Source: an uncultured Oscillospiraceae bacterium
GTDB lineage: Bacteria; Bacillota; Clostridia; Oscillospirales; Oscillospiraceae
Direction of reading: 5' to 3'
NCBI GenBank assembly: GCA_900764755.1
Contig: CAAFPE010000096.1
Coordinates: 1 to 19,913 of the forward strand
Length of the DNA: 19,913 nt
This document shows, one piece after another, positions 8,126-16,352 of the stretch. Numbering within the stretch: the stretch's first letter is position 1; every line of letters begins with the position of its first letter. The notes under the pieces are model-generated. The model ran no database searches. It saw only the letters and a program-made list of their open reading frames with translations, and was not told the origin of the DNA. The position numbers were made by a program, and so were the translations under genes.

Positions 8126-8788
8126 GTGGGGAGTAAATTTTTTGAGGAACTATCCCGGTGTCTCGGAAAGGAGCAAATTGAATCCCTTAGCAAAGAGGAC
8201 AGGCGGCTGGAGATTTTTCTCCATGGACAGCCTGTCCTTTCTGTTTCTCCTGGGAACGAAGTATTTATGCTTCCGTCCGGGAGCAAGAATCCAGAGGCCA
8301 ACGAGCTGTATCACAGGGTCGCCATTGCAGCCGACAGAGTATTTGAATATGTGGAGGCTATGGAAAACACCCCCCTGCTCCGTGCTCGTGGTCTTGACAA
8401 TAAGTTTCATCTGCTTGCGGATTTCGGCGGGGCTGTGCTGGCGGGCAGAGAGCGAGGCACCGGCCGGGGCTATGAGTTCGTTACATGGATCTGGGATTAT
8501 GAAAGGGTCGGCGTCAGCCATGGGCACTATTATGAGGATGATTTTGCAGGAGCCAAACGGGACTTCGCTGTCCGCTCTGGTCTGATCCCCAAAGCCAGTC
8601 TCTTCTCCAATGAGGAGTTGACAGAGATTTATCGTGCAACGGATCATCTGTTGGCAGAAGACCCAAATTTGAATGACAAACAGATAAGAGCCATTCAAGA
8701 AGCCAGAATCAAAATCGAGTTCTCTGTCCCTGACCTGGACACCCAATTGGAACACAGACAGGATTATAGCCCTCAGATGGAGATGTAG
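8126..8788 (+). CDS. Conserved ICE accessory protein, unknown function
   Basis: The 220-residue soluble protein starts at GTG 8126, with GGAGGT 6 bases upstream. I do not recognise a named domain, but the middle part (LLADFGGAVLAGRERG, FVTWIWDYERVGVSHGHYYE, AKRDFAVRSGLI) resembles a module recurring in gut Firmicute ICE proteins and in large polyvalent proteins next to anti-restriction genes. There is no signal peptide, membrane segment or cysteine cluster. The C-terminus is a polar linker ending QMEM, the first example of a tail repeated in this block. It is the first gene of the operon, 22 bases before the ArdA-like gene. A role in establishment or anti-defence is inferred from context only. 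Confidence 0.75.
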   Translation: MGSKFFEELSRCLGKEQIESLSKEDRRLEIFLHGQPVLSVSPGNEVFMLPSGSKNPEANELYHRVAIAADRVFEYVEAMENTPLLRARGLDNKFHLLADFGGAVLAGRERGTGRGYEFVTWIWDYERVGVSHGHYYEDDFAGAKRDFAVRSGLIPKASLFSNEELTEIYRATDHLLAEDPNLNDKQIRAIQEARIKIEFSVPDLDTQLEHRQDYSPQMEM

Positions 8789-8810
8789 GGCTCGGCATTG
8801 GAGGAATACG

Positions 8811-10001
8811 ATGAGAATGAATGCTGTGTTATCAAATCCGAAGCATCCCGAGTACGGACAGTTTACCGTTCCCCTCCCAATCCCGCACAACCAGTATGAC
8901 GGAATCATGGAGGCGCTGAATGCGATGGACATGGGAGATCCCCTGGCGAGGGACTGCCAAATGGACGAGATCCTTGGTGAGTACCCCATCCTGAAGCGAC
9001 TGGAGGAAAAACCTGTAAATATCGACGAGCTGGACTATCTGGCCAAGCGGCTGGACAGCTTCTGTTATGCACAGGAGGGCGCTCAGTTCCAGGGTGCGGC
9101 GGTCAGCTACGACTATTCCGACATGACCGACCTAATCAACTTGACATTTTCCTGCCAGCAGGTCACGGTCATCACAGATTTTTCTGATTTAGAGCAGGTC
9201 GGCAGAGATCATTACATGGTGCTGAATGGCGGCTGCGCCAGCAAAGAGGAGCTGGACGCCCTTGACGGCTATGAAACCGCCCTGCTCCTCATTGATGAGG
9301 GCAATGGAGTCATCACACCATACGGAGTAGTCTATGACAACGGTATGCGACTCTCGCAGCTCTATGATGGGCGTCATTTTCCGCAGTATTTCTATGAGCC
9401 TCCCCTGCTGACCCTGACGGTACAGCAGAGTAAGGACGCTCCCAAAATCTGGTTGTATCTGCCTGCGCCAGATCTCCATATCAAGCGTTCCTTGGTTCGG
9501 GCAGGGATCGTTGATCCGGCGGATATGAGGCTGTCATTTCAGGGGAGCGAGTTTCCGGATGCCGTAGACTATGTTTTGGATATGGAGTCAGAGTGCCTGG
9601 AGGAGCTGAATAAGCTGTGCCAGGCGATTAAACAACTGAGTACCGATGAAATAAAAAAACTGGGCGCGGTGGTGGAATACGCACGGCCGGAAACCGCCGC
9701 ACAAGTCAGGCAGCTGGCAGAGAATCTGGAGCAGTTTGACTATGCCCCTGGTGTCCAGAATGTGGAGGAATATGGCCGCTACATGATTCAGAAATCCGGC
9801 AGGTTTGAGTACGACGAAAATCTGCGTGATTACTACGATTATGCCCGATACGGACTGGAGCGCATGAATGCGGAGGAAGGACGGGTCGTAAAGAGTGGAT
9901 ATGTTTCCTATCATGGGGTACTCACACTGGAAGAACTGATGATGGACAACCCTGCGGAGCAATACCAGCGGAATCAAGGCTTTAATTTTCAGATGACCTA
10001 A
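8811..10001 (+). CDS. ArdA-like antirestriction protein (two modules)
   Basis: The 396-residue acidic protein looks like two ArdA-type modules. The first begins at PEYGQFTVPLPIP and includes NIDELDYLAKRLDSF, then DLINLTFSCQQVTVITDFSDLE, DHYMVLNGG and TPYGVVYDNGM. The second begins near LTLTVQQSKDAPKIWLYLP and holds the classic ArdA C-terminal elements LAENLEQFDYAPG, EEYGRYM (about 319-325), YDYARYG and GYVSYHG. ArdA proteins mimic B-form DNA and block type I restriction enzymes during conjugative entry. The length is more than twice that of plasmid ArdA (about 165), hence the tandem reading. The start is ATG 8811 after GGAGG. The protein ends FQMT. Acting against restriction is known for classical ArdA and inferred here. 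Confidence 0.85.
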   Translation: MRMNAVLSNPKHPEYGQFTVPLPIPHNQYDGIMEALNAMDMGDPLARDCQMDEILGEYPILKRLEEKPVNIDELDYLAKRLDSFCYAQEGAQFQGAAVSYDYSDMTDLINLTFSCQQVTVITDFSDLEQVGRDHYMVLNGGCASKEELDALDGYETALLLIDEGNGVITPYGVVYDNGMRLSQLYDGRHFPQYFYEPPLLTLTVQQSKDAPKIWLYLPAPDLHIKRSLVRAGIVDPADMRLSFQGSEFPDAVDYVLDMESECLEELNKLCQAIKQLSTDEIKKLGAVVEYARPETAAQVRQLAENLEQFDYAPGVQNVEEYGRYMIQKSGRFEYDENLRDYYDYARYGLERMNAEEGRVVKSGYVSYHGVLTLEELMMDNPAEQYQRNQGFNFQMT

Positions 10002-10071
10002 GTTTTTCTGATAGACTTTTCGCTGTCGTTGTGGTATTGATTGTGTTCATAAAATAATGGAGGTGAACTAA

Positions 10072-11121
10072 ATGATGTGGCAAACACAAACGACAATAGA
10101 ATATCCCTTTGCGCTTCGGCCCGCTTCCATTGAGGAGGCGGGCCTTTTCTATTCCCAGATGGACGAGGCCGAGGATGCGGTGCTGGGAACGGTAGGCCAT
10201 ATACGGATGGACTTCGGAGCTTCCGGAAAAGAGTTCTACCACACTTGGTGGCCCCACAACGGCGACCAGTTCAACACGGGGGAATTCAAAGACGAACTTC
10301 AGAAGTTTGTGGATATGCTCCGGTCGGATGGTCCCCTTACGAATCTGGCTTCGATGAGAAACTACTGCTATCAGCACGGCGGTAAGATCACCGAGGATGG
10401 CCGATGCTTCGGCTATATCGCGGAGACGGAGCACTACCGCTACTGCCTGCGCTGCACCCCTTCCCCTGGGGAATATCAGGGGTACCTTTATTCCTACGAC
10501 CTGCGCCAGCAACGGATGGCCCAACAGGCAAAGCCTGTGGGTCGGATCACCTACGCCAGTGGTGAAGAACAGACCTTCACAGATGCCCAGAAATACTTGG
10601 ACACCATTCGGGAGGAACTTCCATATCAAGCCACCACAGGCTTCCGCTATGAAACGCTGACGGACGATCCCGCAGTGCGGAAGGCGGTGGACGACATTCT
10701 GCTGGACTTTGCTGGGGAGGAGAACCCCCGGAGAGGCTGCAATTATGGCTTGACAGAGGCTGGGAAACAGGCGCTCCGAGAAGCCGCCGATCCCGACCGT
10801 CCCCACACCTACGCATGGTTCGTGATGACCGACTGCAACATCCCCGGAGAGCAAATCTACCGGGACTTGACCTTGGAGGAGGCCATCCGCACCTACCTGG
10901 ACAGTGACCGGCCAGAGAAACGGCTGGGCGTCACCAAGGACGGTATCGCCACAGTGGATCTGGTTCGGTCGCTGAATGGAGAACAGCACTTCTTCACGGA
11001 TCACTTGCAACTGGACAGTTTCAAGCGCGACCCAGAAATCGCCGCCGCAGTGAAAACGCTCCGATTGGAGCTGGAACAAAATACGCCCCAGCAGGGCATA
11101 ACGATTGGAGGACTATCATGA
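10072..11121 (+). CDS. Conserved ICE protein, polyvalent-protein-type modules
   Basis: The 349-residue protein starts ATG 10072 (or the adjacent ATG 10075) after GGAGGTG. The N-terminal part (YPFALRPASIEEA, then RMDFGASGKEFYHTWWP, FKDELQKFVDMLR) and a central GGKITEDGRCFGYIAETEHY segment resemble modules common in gut ICE proteins. The last third (about 265-340: IYRDLTLEEAIRTYL, RLGVTKDGIATVDLVRSLNG, then DPEIAAAVKTL) resembles a domain attached to large polyvalent proteins. I cannot assign an activity. A strong terminator-like hairpin (10118-10148) lies inside codons about 16-26. It overlaps the next gene by 4 bases (ATGA). It lacks the Met-rich tail of its neighbours. Confidence 0.75.
   Translation: MMWQTQTTIEYPFALRPASIEEAGLFYSQMDEAEDAVLGTVGHIRMDFGASGKEFYHTWWPHNGDQFNTGEFKDELQKFVDMLRSDGPLTNLASMRNYCYQHGGKITEDGRCFGYIAETEHYRYCLRCTPSPGEYQGYLYSYDLRQQRMAQQAKPVGRITYASGEEQTFTDAQKYLDTIREELPYQATTGFRYETLTDDPAVRKAVDDILLDFAGEENPRRGCNYGLTEAGKQALREAADPDRPHTYAWFVMTDCNIPGEQIYRDLTLEEAIRTYLDSDRPEKRLGVTKDGIATVDLVRSLNGEQHFFTDHLQLDSFKRDPEIAAAVKTLRLELEQNTPQQGITIGGLS
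10118..10148 (+). promoter_or_regulatory. Terminator-like hairpin inside gene start
   Basis: An 11-bp stem (10118-10128 with 10134-10144, one G-U pair), a 5-base loop and TTTT at once after it. Its shape is that of an intrinsic terminator, but it lies within the first 26 codons of the gene starting at 10072. It may attenuate transcription when translation is poor, or be a coincidence of the GC-rich coding sequence. Confidence 0.45.
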
Positions 11122-12104
11122 GAGAGGTCTCGAGAGAATGGCTGGAATTCCTGCGGGAGCAGTATCCCAAAGGAAGTCGTGTTCGGCTGACGAAGATGGG
11201 CAACGATCCTCACCCTATTCCACCCGGCAGCATGGGCACTCTGAAATATATCGATGATATAGGGCAATTTCATGTGAAATGGGACAACGGCAGAGGCCTT
11301 GCCTTGATCATTGGTGAGGACCAATTTCAAATCCTGCCTCCTGAGCCCCAGACGATCAAGTTTTATATGCCACTCACGGCCCAACTCTATGCTTACGACG
11401 ACTGGGGAGATCTGGAGGAGTATGGCAACGACCTGGATGGGAGTGAATTGAGGGACTATCAGTCATGTATTCACGAAGCACTGCTGGAAAACCAGATGCC
11501 TGAAGAAAAAAACCGTGGTCTGATGCACTGGTATGACAAACCGGACGGCGTAAACACGAAAGTCCAGTCCGTGATGCTGGATGTGGAAAGCCGTGACGGT
11601 CAGTTGTGGGGTGTGGCCGAATGCAAGGTGAATGGGACACTTCTTCCAGAGGAAAAGGAGGCCCTTGCTGAGTACATTTCCGGTCAGGCATCGGACGGCT
11701 GGGGCGAGGGTTTCGAGCAGCGAGCCATCAAACTGAACGATGGAGAACTCTATGTGAGCCTTTGGAACTCCAGCAACTGGAGCATTCAGACGGAAGAAGA
11801 AAGATTTTCGCCGGACTCCCTCACCCGCCTGCCTGACCTGTGCTGGTCAGTTCTCCCCGGTGAAGGGACGCTTATTTGCATCAAGCGTGGCGAGAGCGGC
11901 TACTATCCCAGCGACTGGAGTACAAAGGATCGAGCGCAGAACCGCTGGCTGGCGGACTATAACAATCAACGGCGAGGCATTACACCGGCCCAGGAGCAAG
12001 CCATGCTCACCGGCAGTATGTGCGGTTGGGATGTGCCGGGGGCAGACCCTAAGTGGTATGAGGAGCAGCAGGAACAAAATGGAGGTGAAATGACTCTTGG
12101 GTGA
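11118..12104 (+). CDS. DUF4314 domain protein with unknown C-terminal part
   Basis: The 328-residue protein starts at ATG 11118, overlapping the previous stop (ATGA), with GGAGGA upstream. Residues about 18-74 match the DUF4314 type: KGSRVRLTKMGNDPHPIPPG, then GTLKYIDDIGQFHVKWDNG and LIIGEDQFQIL, a small beta-barrel-like domain common in clostridial ICEs. The following part (KFYMPLTAQLYAYDDWGDLE and on to about residue 220) is a second conserved region of unknown function with a GWGEGFEQRAI motif. The C-terminus is a Q/E/N-rich linker ending EMTLG. No activity is known for DUF4314; a link to the anti-restriction genes is inferred from the operon. Confidence 0.8.
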   Translation: MREVSREWLEFLREQYPKGSRVRLTKMGNDPHPIPPGSMGTLKYIDDIGQFHVKWDNGRGLALIIGEDQFQILPPEPQTIKFYMPLTAQLYAYDDWGDLEEYGNDLDGSELRDYQSCIHEALLENQMPEEKNRGLMHWYDKPDGVNTKVQSVMLDVESRDGQLWGVAECKVNGTLLPEEKEALAEYISGQASDGWGEGFEQRAIKLNDGELYVSLWNSSNWSIQTEEERFSPDSLTRLPDLCWSVLPGEGTLICIKRGESGYYPSDWSTKDRAQNRWLADYNNQRRGITPAQEQAMLTGSMCGWDVPGADPKWYEEQQEQNGGEMTLG

Positions 12105-13314
12105 TGAAATTTTTAGCGTCTACCTGACCCCCGCCGACTACAGCAAATTGGCCTACGCCAAGCTGGATCTTCCAGCCAGCCCATGGAAACTGCTGGACGC
12201 GATGGATAAGGTGCGGCTCCCAGAGGGAGATTCCTTGTATTTGGAGATTACAGATTACCGTGACTTTGAGGTGCTGCGCTCCAGTCTTGTATGTTCAGCA
12301 ACAAACCTGCTGGAGCTGAATGACCTGGCAGAACGCCTCTCCAGGCTGAATGAGGTTCAGCGCATCGCCTTCGAAGGACTGGTTCGGGTGGATTTCCAGA
12401 AACAAGAATCCATCACACTGAAACGCCTTCGGGATCTGGCAGAAAGTGTGGACTGCTGCCATGTGGTGGAATCGGTTGTATCAGATGGACAGTTAGGGCG
12501 ATTTTACGCAGAGAATGGTTTTGTTCCGGAAGTGGAAGGAATGTCAGATGCGGCATTTGAGCTTCTGGACTTTGAGAAGGTCGGGAAAATGGCACGCATG
12601 GGCGAATGCGGCGTATATGTTCCCAGTGGAATCTCCGGCTTGGGTGGCTATGTAGTACAGCACTCCGACTTGAAGTCGGCGCCGGAAATCACGCTGAATC
12701 AGCCTGTCGAGCCGGCCTATACAATCCACCTGCGGTTGACTGCACACCATGATAATCTCCCCTTTGCCGGAACCGATGTGGTGGATTTGAAGCTCCCTGC
12801 CGAAGATAACGCATTGGAGATGGCAGTGCGCTGCCTGGGATATGTTGATTGGGGCGCCGTTGAGTGTACCTGCCTGGACTGCAAAGTCCCGCAATTGGCG
12901 GAACACATTACCAACGCAGTACCTTTTGAAACCATCGAACGGCTTGGAGATGTACTTGCCCAAATGTCGGCCGCGGCTCTCCCTGCCTACAAGGCACTCA
13001 TGACAGCGACACATTGCCAGAATATTGTAGATGCTCTGGATCTGGCAGAACAGCTTGACGAGTATATCCTTTCTCCGAGCATCGCATCCCCTGAAGATGC
13101 AGCGGCAGAGGAACTGGCTTTCATTCTTCCGGAGAAGGCCGCCAAGATGATCCGTCCTCATATCAATCTTCACACCTATGGGCAAGCGCTTCTGGCGTCC
13201 CGCAATAACATTCAAACGGAGTACGGGCTGCTGGAGCGCCGGGATGGACAGTCCATTCAAACCATTGGGCAACAGAAACAGGAACCGCAGCTGGGCGGGA
13301 TGGAGCTTGGATAA
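12097..13314 (+). CDS. ArdA-like protein (two divergent modules)
   Basis: The 405-residue acidic protein starts at TTG 12097, 8 bases after GGAGGTGA and overlapping the previous stop by 8 bases; ATG 12090 is in another frame and stops at once. Residues about 1-195 resemble an ArdA module: LNDLAERLSRLNE, LRDLAESVDCCHVV, LGRFYAENGFVPEV (133-146), LDFEKVGKMARMGECG and GYVV. Residues 205-390 repeat the pattern more loosely (YTIHLRLTAHHD, LGDVLAQMSAAALPAYKALM, ALDLAEQLDEYILSP, YGLLERRDG). DNA mimicry is inferred from family resemblance and acidity. The second module lacks the EYGR motif, so it may have drifted. The tail is GMELG. Confidence 0.7.
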   Translation: MGDEIFSVYLTPADYSKLAYAKLDLPASPWKLLDAMDKVRLPEGDSLYLEITDYRDFEVLRSSLVCSATNLLELNDLAERLSRLNEVQRIAFEGLVRVDFQKQESITLKRLRDLAESVDCCHVVESVVSDGQLGRFYAENGFVPEVEGMSDAAFELLDFEKVGKMARMGECGVYVPSGISGLGGYVVQHSDLKSAPEITLNQPVEPAYTIHLRLTAHHDNLPFAGTDVVDLKLPAEDNALEMAVRCLGYVDWGAVECTCLDCKVPQLAEHITNAVPFETIERLGDVLAQMSAAALPAYKALMTATHCQNIVDALDLAEQLDEYILSPSIASPEDAAAEELAFILPEKAAKMIRPHINLHTYGQALLASRNNIQTEYGLLERRDGQSIQTIGQQKQEPQLGGMELG

Positions 13315-13385
13315 GGTGTAAGAGCCGGAGGCGACTATCAGTACGACCGGCCTCCAATGGTATAAAGCCACCTCTACGCATATGG

Positions 13386-13404
13386 AAAGGAGGTATTCTT
13401 AATA
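13386..13404 (+). promoter_or_regulatory. Strong RBS followed by ATA instead of ATG
   Basis: AAAGGAGGT (13386-13394) is followed after 7 bases by ATA CTC AAG (13402-), in frame with the downstream gene. No ATG, GTG or TTG in that frame lies within RBS distance; the next candidate is GTG 13435, 40 bases away. The natural start was probably at the ATA position. Confidence 0.65.
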
Positions 13405-13434
13405 CTCAAGCAAACGATCACCGCACCCGAGCAA

Positions 13435-13983
13435 GTGGATTTAACATCCATAGACTTTCCTGATATCCGTTGGCTCCATGGTGTGTTCTACTGCAACAGC
13501 AGCGGCTCTGGCCGCGACAAAAAATACCATCCTTGGTCAGGGGTAAAGACCGACCTCGGAGAAATCGAGGAAAAAGCGTGGTGTCAAATTGCTGAGGCAT
13601 TGATCAACCGCAAGGGAGAATCTGCTCTGCTCAAGTCCCTCATTGAATGGGAGACGAACCACAACTATGCTCACGCTTCCAAAGAGGTGGTCAGAAAAGA
13701 GGCCCTGCAATTGCATGTAGCCAGGCTGTTTGATAACCCACTCTGGGTCCACTTTGTCCCATTCAACCGACAATATCGCCCGGAGGTGCTGGAAACGGCA
13801 CATCTTGTTACAGTTGTGAATGAATGCTGTAATACGCCTGGCGAAGTGACACAAGAGCAGGTCGACCAATCTGCAAATGGTATGATTGCCTGTCCCTGCT
13901 GTGGACGATGGAGTCCCTTCCACTGCGTGGAGCAGGCAGAAAATGAAGAAAACAAACTGGGAATGGAGATGATGCCGCAGTGA
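13435..13983 (+). CDS. Conserved unknown protein with CPCC motif
   Basis: The minimal frame from GTG 13435 gives 182 residues; the likely original start at 13402 (now ATA) would give 193, beginning LKQTITAPEQ after the initiator. There is no named domain. The N-terminal part has SIDFPDIRWLHGVFYC, and the C-terminal part has MIACPCCGRWSPFHCVE, a CPCC plus Cys arrangement that could bind zinc. The end is GMEMMPQ, a variant of the Met-rich tail. It overlaps the next gene by 4 bases (GTGA), so it is in the same operon. Function unknown; if the ATA is real and not initiating well, expression would be low. Confidence 0.7.
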   Translation: MDLTSIDFPDIRWLHGVFYCNSSGSGRDKKYHPWSGVKTDLGEIEEKAWCQIAEALINRKGESALLKSLIEWETNHNYAHASKEVVRKEALQLHVARLFDNPLWVHFVPFNRQYRPEVLETAHLVTVVNECCNTPGEVTQEQVDQSANGMIACPCCGRWSPFHCVEQAENEENKLGMEMMPQ

Positions 13984-15014
13984 GTACGCAGGATCTCAAA
14001 CTTTTTGATTTGCTGGATGGCCTTGAAATGACCAAGTCACAGTATGAGTGGTTAGCGCGCCGGTTTGAAAACATGACTGCAAAAGAGGCTCTGCTGTTTC
14101 GCGGGGCCATGCAGATCGAGCAGCCGCAAGCAACCTGCGATGTAATGCAGATTGCCAATCAGCTGGAGCACTATGAATTGCTCTATGGAGCCGGGAACGA
14201 CTTTGCCCTGGGTAACTTCGTCATGGAGCATATCTTCTACCCCTCCTCCCAGACTCGGGAATTTCTTGACCCGGCAAAGGTAGGAGCGGCGTATCGCCAA
14301 AAAGACGGGAATACTTTCTGCGATGGAAATTTTATCAGACTTTCCTCGCCGCTTGATCTCTCTCAGAATAGCGACCCGGCGATGCTTCCCGACAGGGGCG
14401 ACTACGGCATCCGGGTCAAGCTGGCAAGCCGCAACAATATGGAGGGCATCTGGGTCGGGTTTCCGGATACCAGCGAATATATGGACTCGTCCCACCCGGA
14501 TGAATTGCTCCTTGCTTTGGATGCTTTGGATGCGGAGACGCTGACCGAGTGCATCGCTGTGGATGTAGACTGCTGCCTGCCTCAGCTGAGAGATATCCTC
14601 TCCCAGTATGATTCTGCCGCAGAGCTCATCCGCCACGCTATCGACTTCGGATATGTGTGGGCGGAACAGGGCCAGGGCGAACCCCGATGGCTGGACAAAT
14701 GGCAGGCGGTCATGGAGCTGGAGGACTGTCATCAGCTGGACTATGCATTGGATCTGGCGCAGAACCTCCACTGCTACAATTTCATGCCCCGTGACATGGA
14801 GGTAGCGGAGTATGGCAGGTTGCTGGCTAAGCAGGATGGTGTATATCCCAACGATGCTCTTCTTGCTGAATGCTTTGATGCCGAGGGCTACGCCAATCAG
14901 AAAATGAAGAACCTTGGCCTGTCGGCGGCAGAGCATGGGTATGTGTCCTGGAACGGGAGCGAGATCCTTTATGAGTACAGCCAGCCTCCCAGCAGCCCGA
15001 CCATGTCCATGTAA
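13980..15014 (+). CDS. ArdA-like protein with shortened first module
   Basis: The 344-residue acidic protein starts at GTG 13980, coupled to the previous stop. The first module lacks about 70 N-terminal residues relative to the gene at 12097, then aligns in style (YEWLARRFENMTAKEALLF, VMQIANQLEHYELL, LGNFVMEHIF). The second module is fuller: GIRVKLASRNNMEGIWVGFP, LLALDALDAETL, ALDLAQNLHCYNFMP, EVAEYGRLLAKQDG (EYGR at 277-280), YANQKM and GYVSWNG. This C-terminal part clearly matches that of the 8811 gene. Anti-restriction DNA mimicry is the family expectation. The tail is TMSM after a P/S-rich linker. It ends the first transcription unit. Confidence 0.78.
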   Translation: MSTQDLKLFDLLDGLEMTKSQYEWLARRFENMTAKEALLFRGAMQIEQPQATCDVMQIANQLEHYELLYGAGNDFALGNFVMEHIFYPSSQTREFLDPAKVGAAYRQKDGNTFCDGNFIRLSSPLDLSQNSDPAMLPDRGDYGIRVKLASRNNMEGIWVGFPDTSEYMDSSHPDELLLALDALDAETLTECIAVDVDCCLPQLRDILSQYDSAAELIRHAIDFGYVWAEQGQGEPRWLDKWQAVMELEDCHQLDYALDLAQNLHCYNFMPRDMEVAEYGRLLAKQDGVYPNDALLAECFDAEGYANQKMKNLGLSAAEHGYVSWNGSEILYEYSQPPSSPTMSM

Positions 15015-15083
15015 TAAGCAGCATGCCAGAGGTTGATGCAAGGGGGTGATCCTACAGAAAAATAAATAGCCAGAAATAGCAAT

Positions 15084-15126
15084 GGGGCCGTTTTTCCGAG
15101 AGGGATAAACGGCCCCCTCATTTTTT
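15084..15126 (+). terminator. Intrinsic terminator between the two operons
   Basis: A 10-bp perfect stem GGGGCCGTTT/AAACGGCCCC (15084-15093 with 15107-15116) is followed by CTCA and six T. TTTTTCCGA (15091-15099), at the edge of the stem and in its loop, can instead pair with TCGGAAAAA (15137-15145) downstream. That would break the stem base, so a terminator/antiterminator switch is conceivable. Confidence 0.85.
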
Positions 15127-15166
15127 ATGCCCTTTTTCGGAAAAACACCCCGGAAAGGAGGCGTCT

Positions 15167-15502
15167 ATGCAGGAAGAACGGCTGGCGGAATTATTGGAAC
15201 GCTATCACTCCGGTGAATCGAACGCCGCCACCAGCCGGGAGTTGGAGTGCGTTTTCTCCATCAAGGGAATCGAAGTGCGGCAGATGGTCAACCGCTTGCG
15301 CCGCAAGGGAATCCCCATCGCCAGCAGTGGCAGTGGGTACTTCTACGCCGCTACGGAACAGGAGGTGCGGGCGACCATCGCCCATCTGACACGGCGGATC
15401 AGCGGAATCGCTGCCGCTATTGCCGGCCTGAACCGATCCCTGGAGCAGTTTGATACCGCACAGACCCGGCTGCCGTTGGAAGGCGGTGATGCGGTTGAAT
15501 AG
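15167..15502 (+). CDS. Small winged-helix-like DNA-binding protein
   Basis: The 111-residue protein starts at ATG 15167 after AAAGGAGG. Residues about 1-62 look like a winged helix: RLAELLERYHSG, SRELECVFSIKGIEVRQMVN as the helix-turn-helix, RLRRKGIPIASSGSGYFYA as the wing. This is followed by a helical tail (about 63-100). Similar proteins are common directly upstream of D12 methylases in gut phages and ICEs. It overlaps the methylase start by 14 bases, so the two are co-translated. It may regulate the second operon or take part in replication; neither is shown. Possible attenuation by the terminator just upstream. Confidence 0.75.
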   Translation: MQEERLAELLERYHSGESNAATSRELECVFSIKGIEVRQMVNRLRRKGIPIASSGSGYFYAATEQEVRATIAHLTRRISGIAAAIAGLNRSLEQFDTAQTRLPLEGGDAVE

Positions 15503-16352
15503 TTTCATGAGCTGGATTGGCGGCAAGAAAGCACTTCGAGAGCTCATCGTCACTTTGTTCCCAGTCTACTATGAGCGGTATATCGAGGTCTTTGGCGGGG
15601 GCGGTTGGGTGCTGTTCCATAAGCCCCCCGGCAATGATTTTGAGGTGTACAACGATTTCAACAGCTTGCTGGTCAACCTTTACCGCTGTGTAAGAGATAA
15701 GCCGCAGGAACTGATGGAAGCACTCAGATATGTGCTCAACTCGCGGGAGGATTTCGATGTGGTCCGCGCTACATTAGCCCGTGACAGTCCTGCCAGCGAT
15801 GTTCAGAAGGCTGCATGGTTCTATGAATTGATCCGTTACAGCTATGCGGCCGGGCTGACCAGCTTCGGAAGTCAGCCCCACGATATGTGGAGCAATTTTC
15901 CCCTTATCGAACAGGCTCACCGGCGCTTGGCCAAGGTGGTCATTGAAAACAAGGACTTTGAAAAGCTCATCCGGCAGTATGATCGTCCGGCAAGCCTATT
16001 CTATCTCGACCCTCCGTACCATGCCACCGAGGGCTACTACCAAAACATTGGCGAAGATGGCTTTACAGAAACGGATCATATCCGTTTGCGGGATGCATTG
16101 ATGCGGATTGAGGGTAAGTTTCTTCTTTCCTACAACGATGACGAGTTCATTCGAAGTCTGTATGACCGGCCAGGTATCTATCTGATGGAAACCACCCGAA
16201 TCAACAACATCAAGCAGCGGTATGATAACGGCGCCCAATTTCCTGAGCTTATCATCGCCAACTACGATATGCATGAGCGGCTCCGGGTAGCACCGTCTCA
16301 GATGAATCTGTTTGACCTGACTGGAGGTGATACAGCATGGCTGAAGTCGTGA
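15489..16352 (+). CDS. D12-class DNA adenine methylase (Dam family)
   Basis: This enzyme transfers methyl from S-adenosylmethionine to N6 of adenine in a short DNA site, often GATC in this family. The start is ATG 15489, giving 287 residues, the usual length. An upstream in-frame ATG at 15450 would read further into the previous gene. Motifs are SWIGGKK (8-14) and YIEVFGGGGWVLFHKP (31-46) for cofactor binding, DFNSLLVNLYRCV after them, and the catalytic DPPY at 174-177 in FYLDPPYHATEGYY. The C-terminus includes ELIIANYDM. No restriction nuclease is nearby, so it is an orphan methylase, likely protecting the element from host enzymes or marking it. It overlaps genes on both sides. Confidence 0.93.
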   Translation: MRLNSFMSWIGGKKALRELIVTLFPVYYERYIEVFGGGGWVLFHKPPGNDFEVYNDFNSLLVNLYRCVRDKPQELMEALRYVLNSREDFDVVRATLARDSPASDVQKAAWFYELIRYSYAAGLTSFGSQPHDMWSNFPLIEQAHRRLAKVVIENKDFEKLIRQYDRPASLFYLDPPYHATEGYYQNIGEDGFTETDHIRLRDALMRIEGKFLLSYNDDEFIRSLYDRPGIYLMETTRINNIKQRYDNGAQFPELIIANYDMHERLRVAPSQMNLFDLTGGDTAWLKS

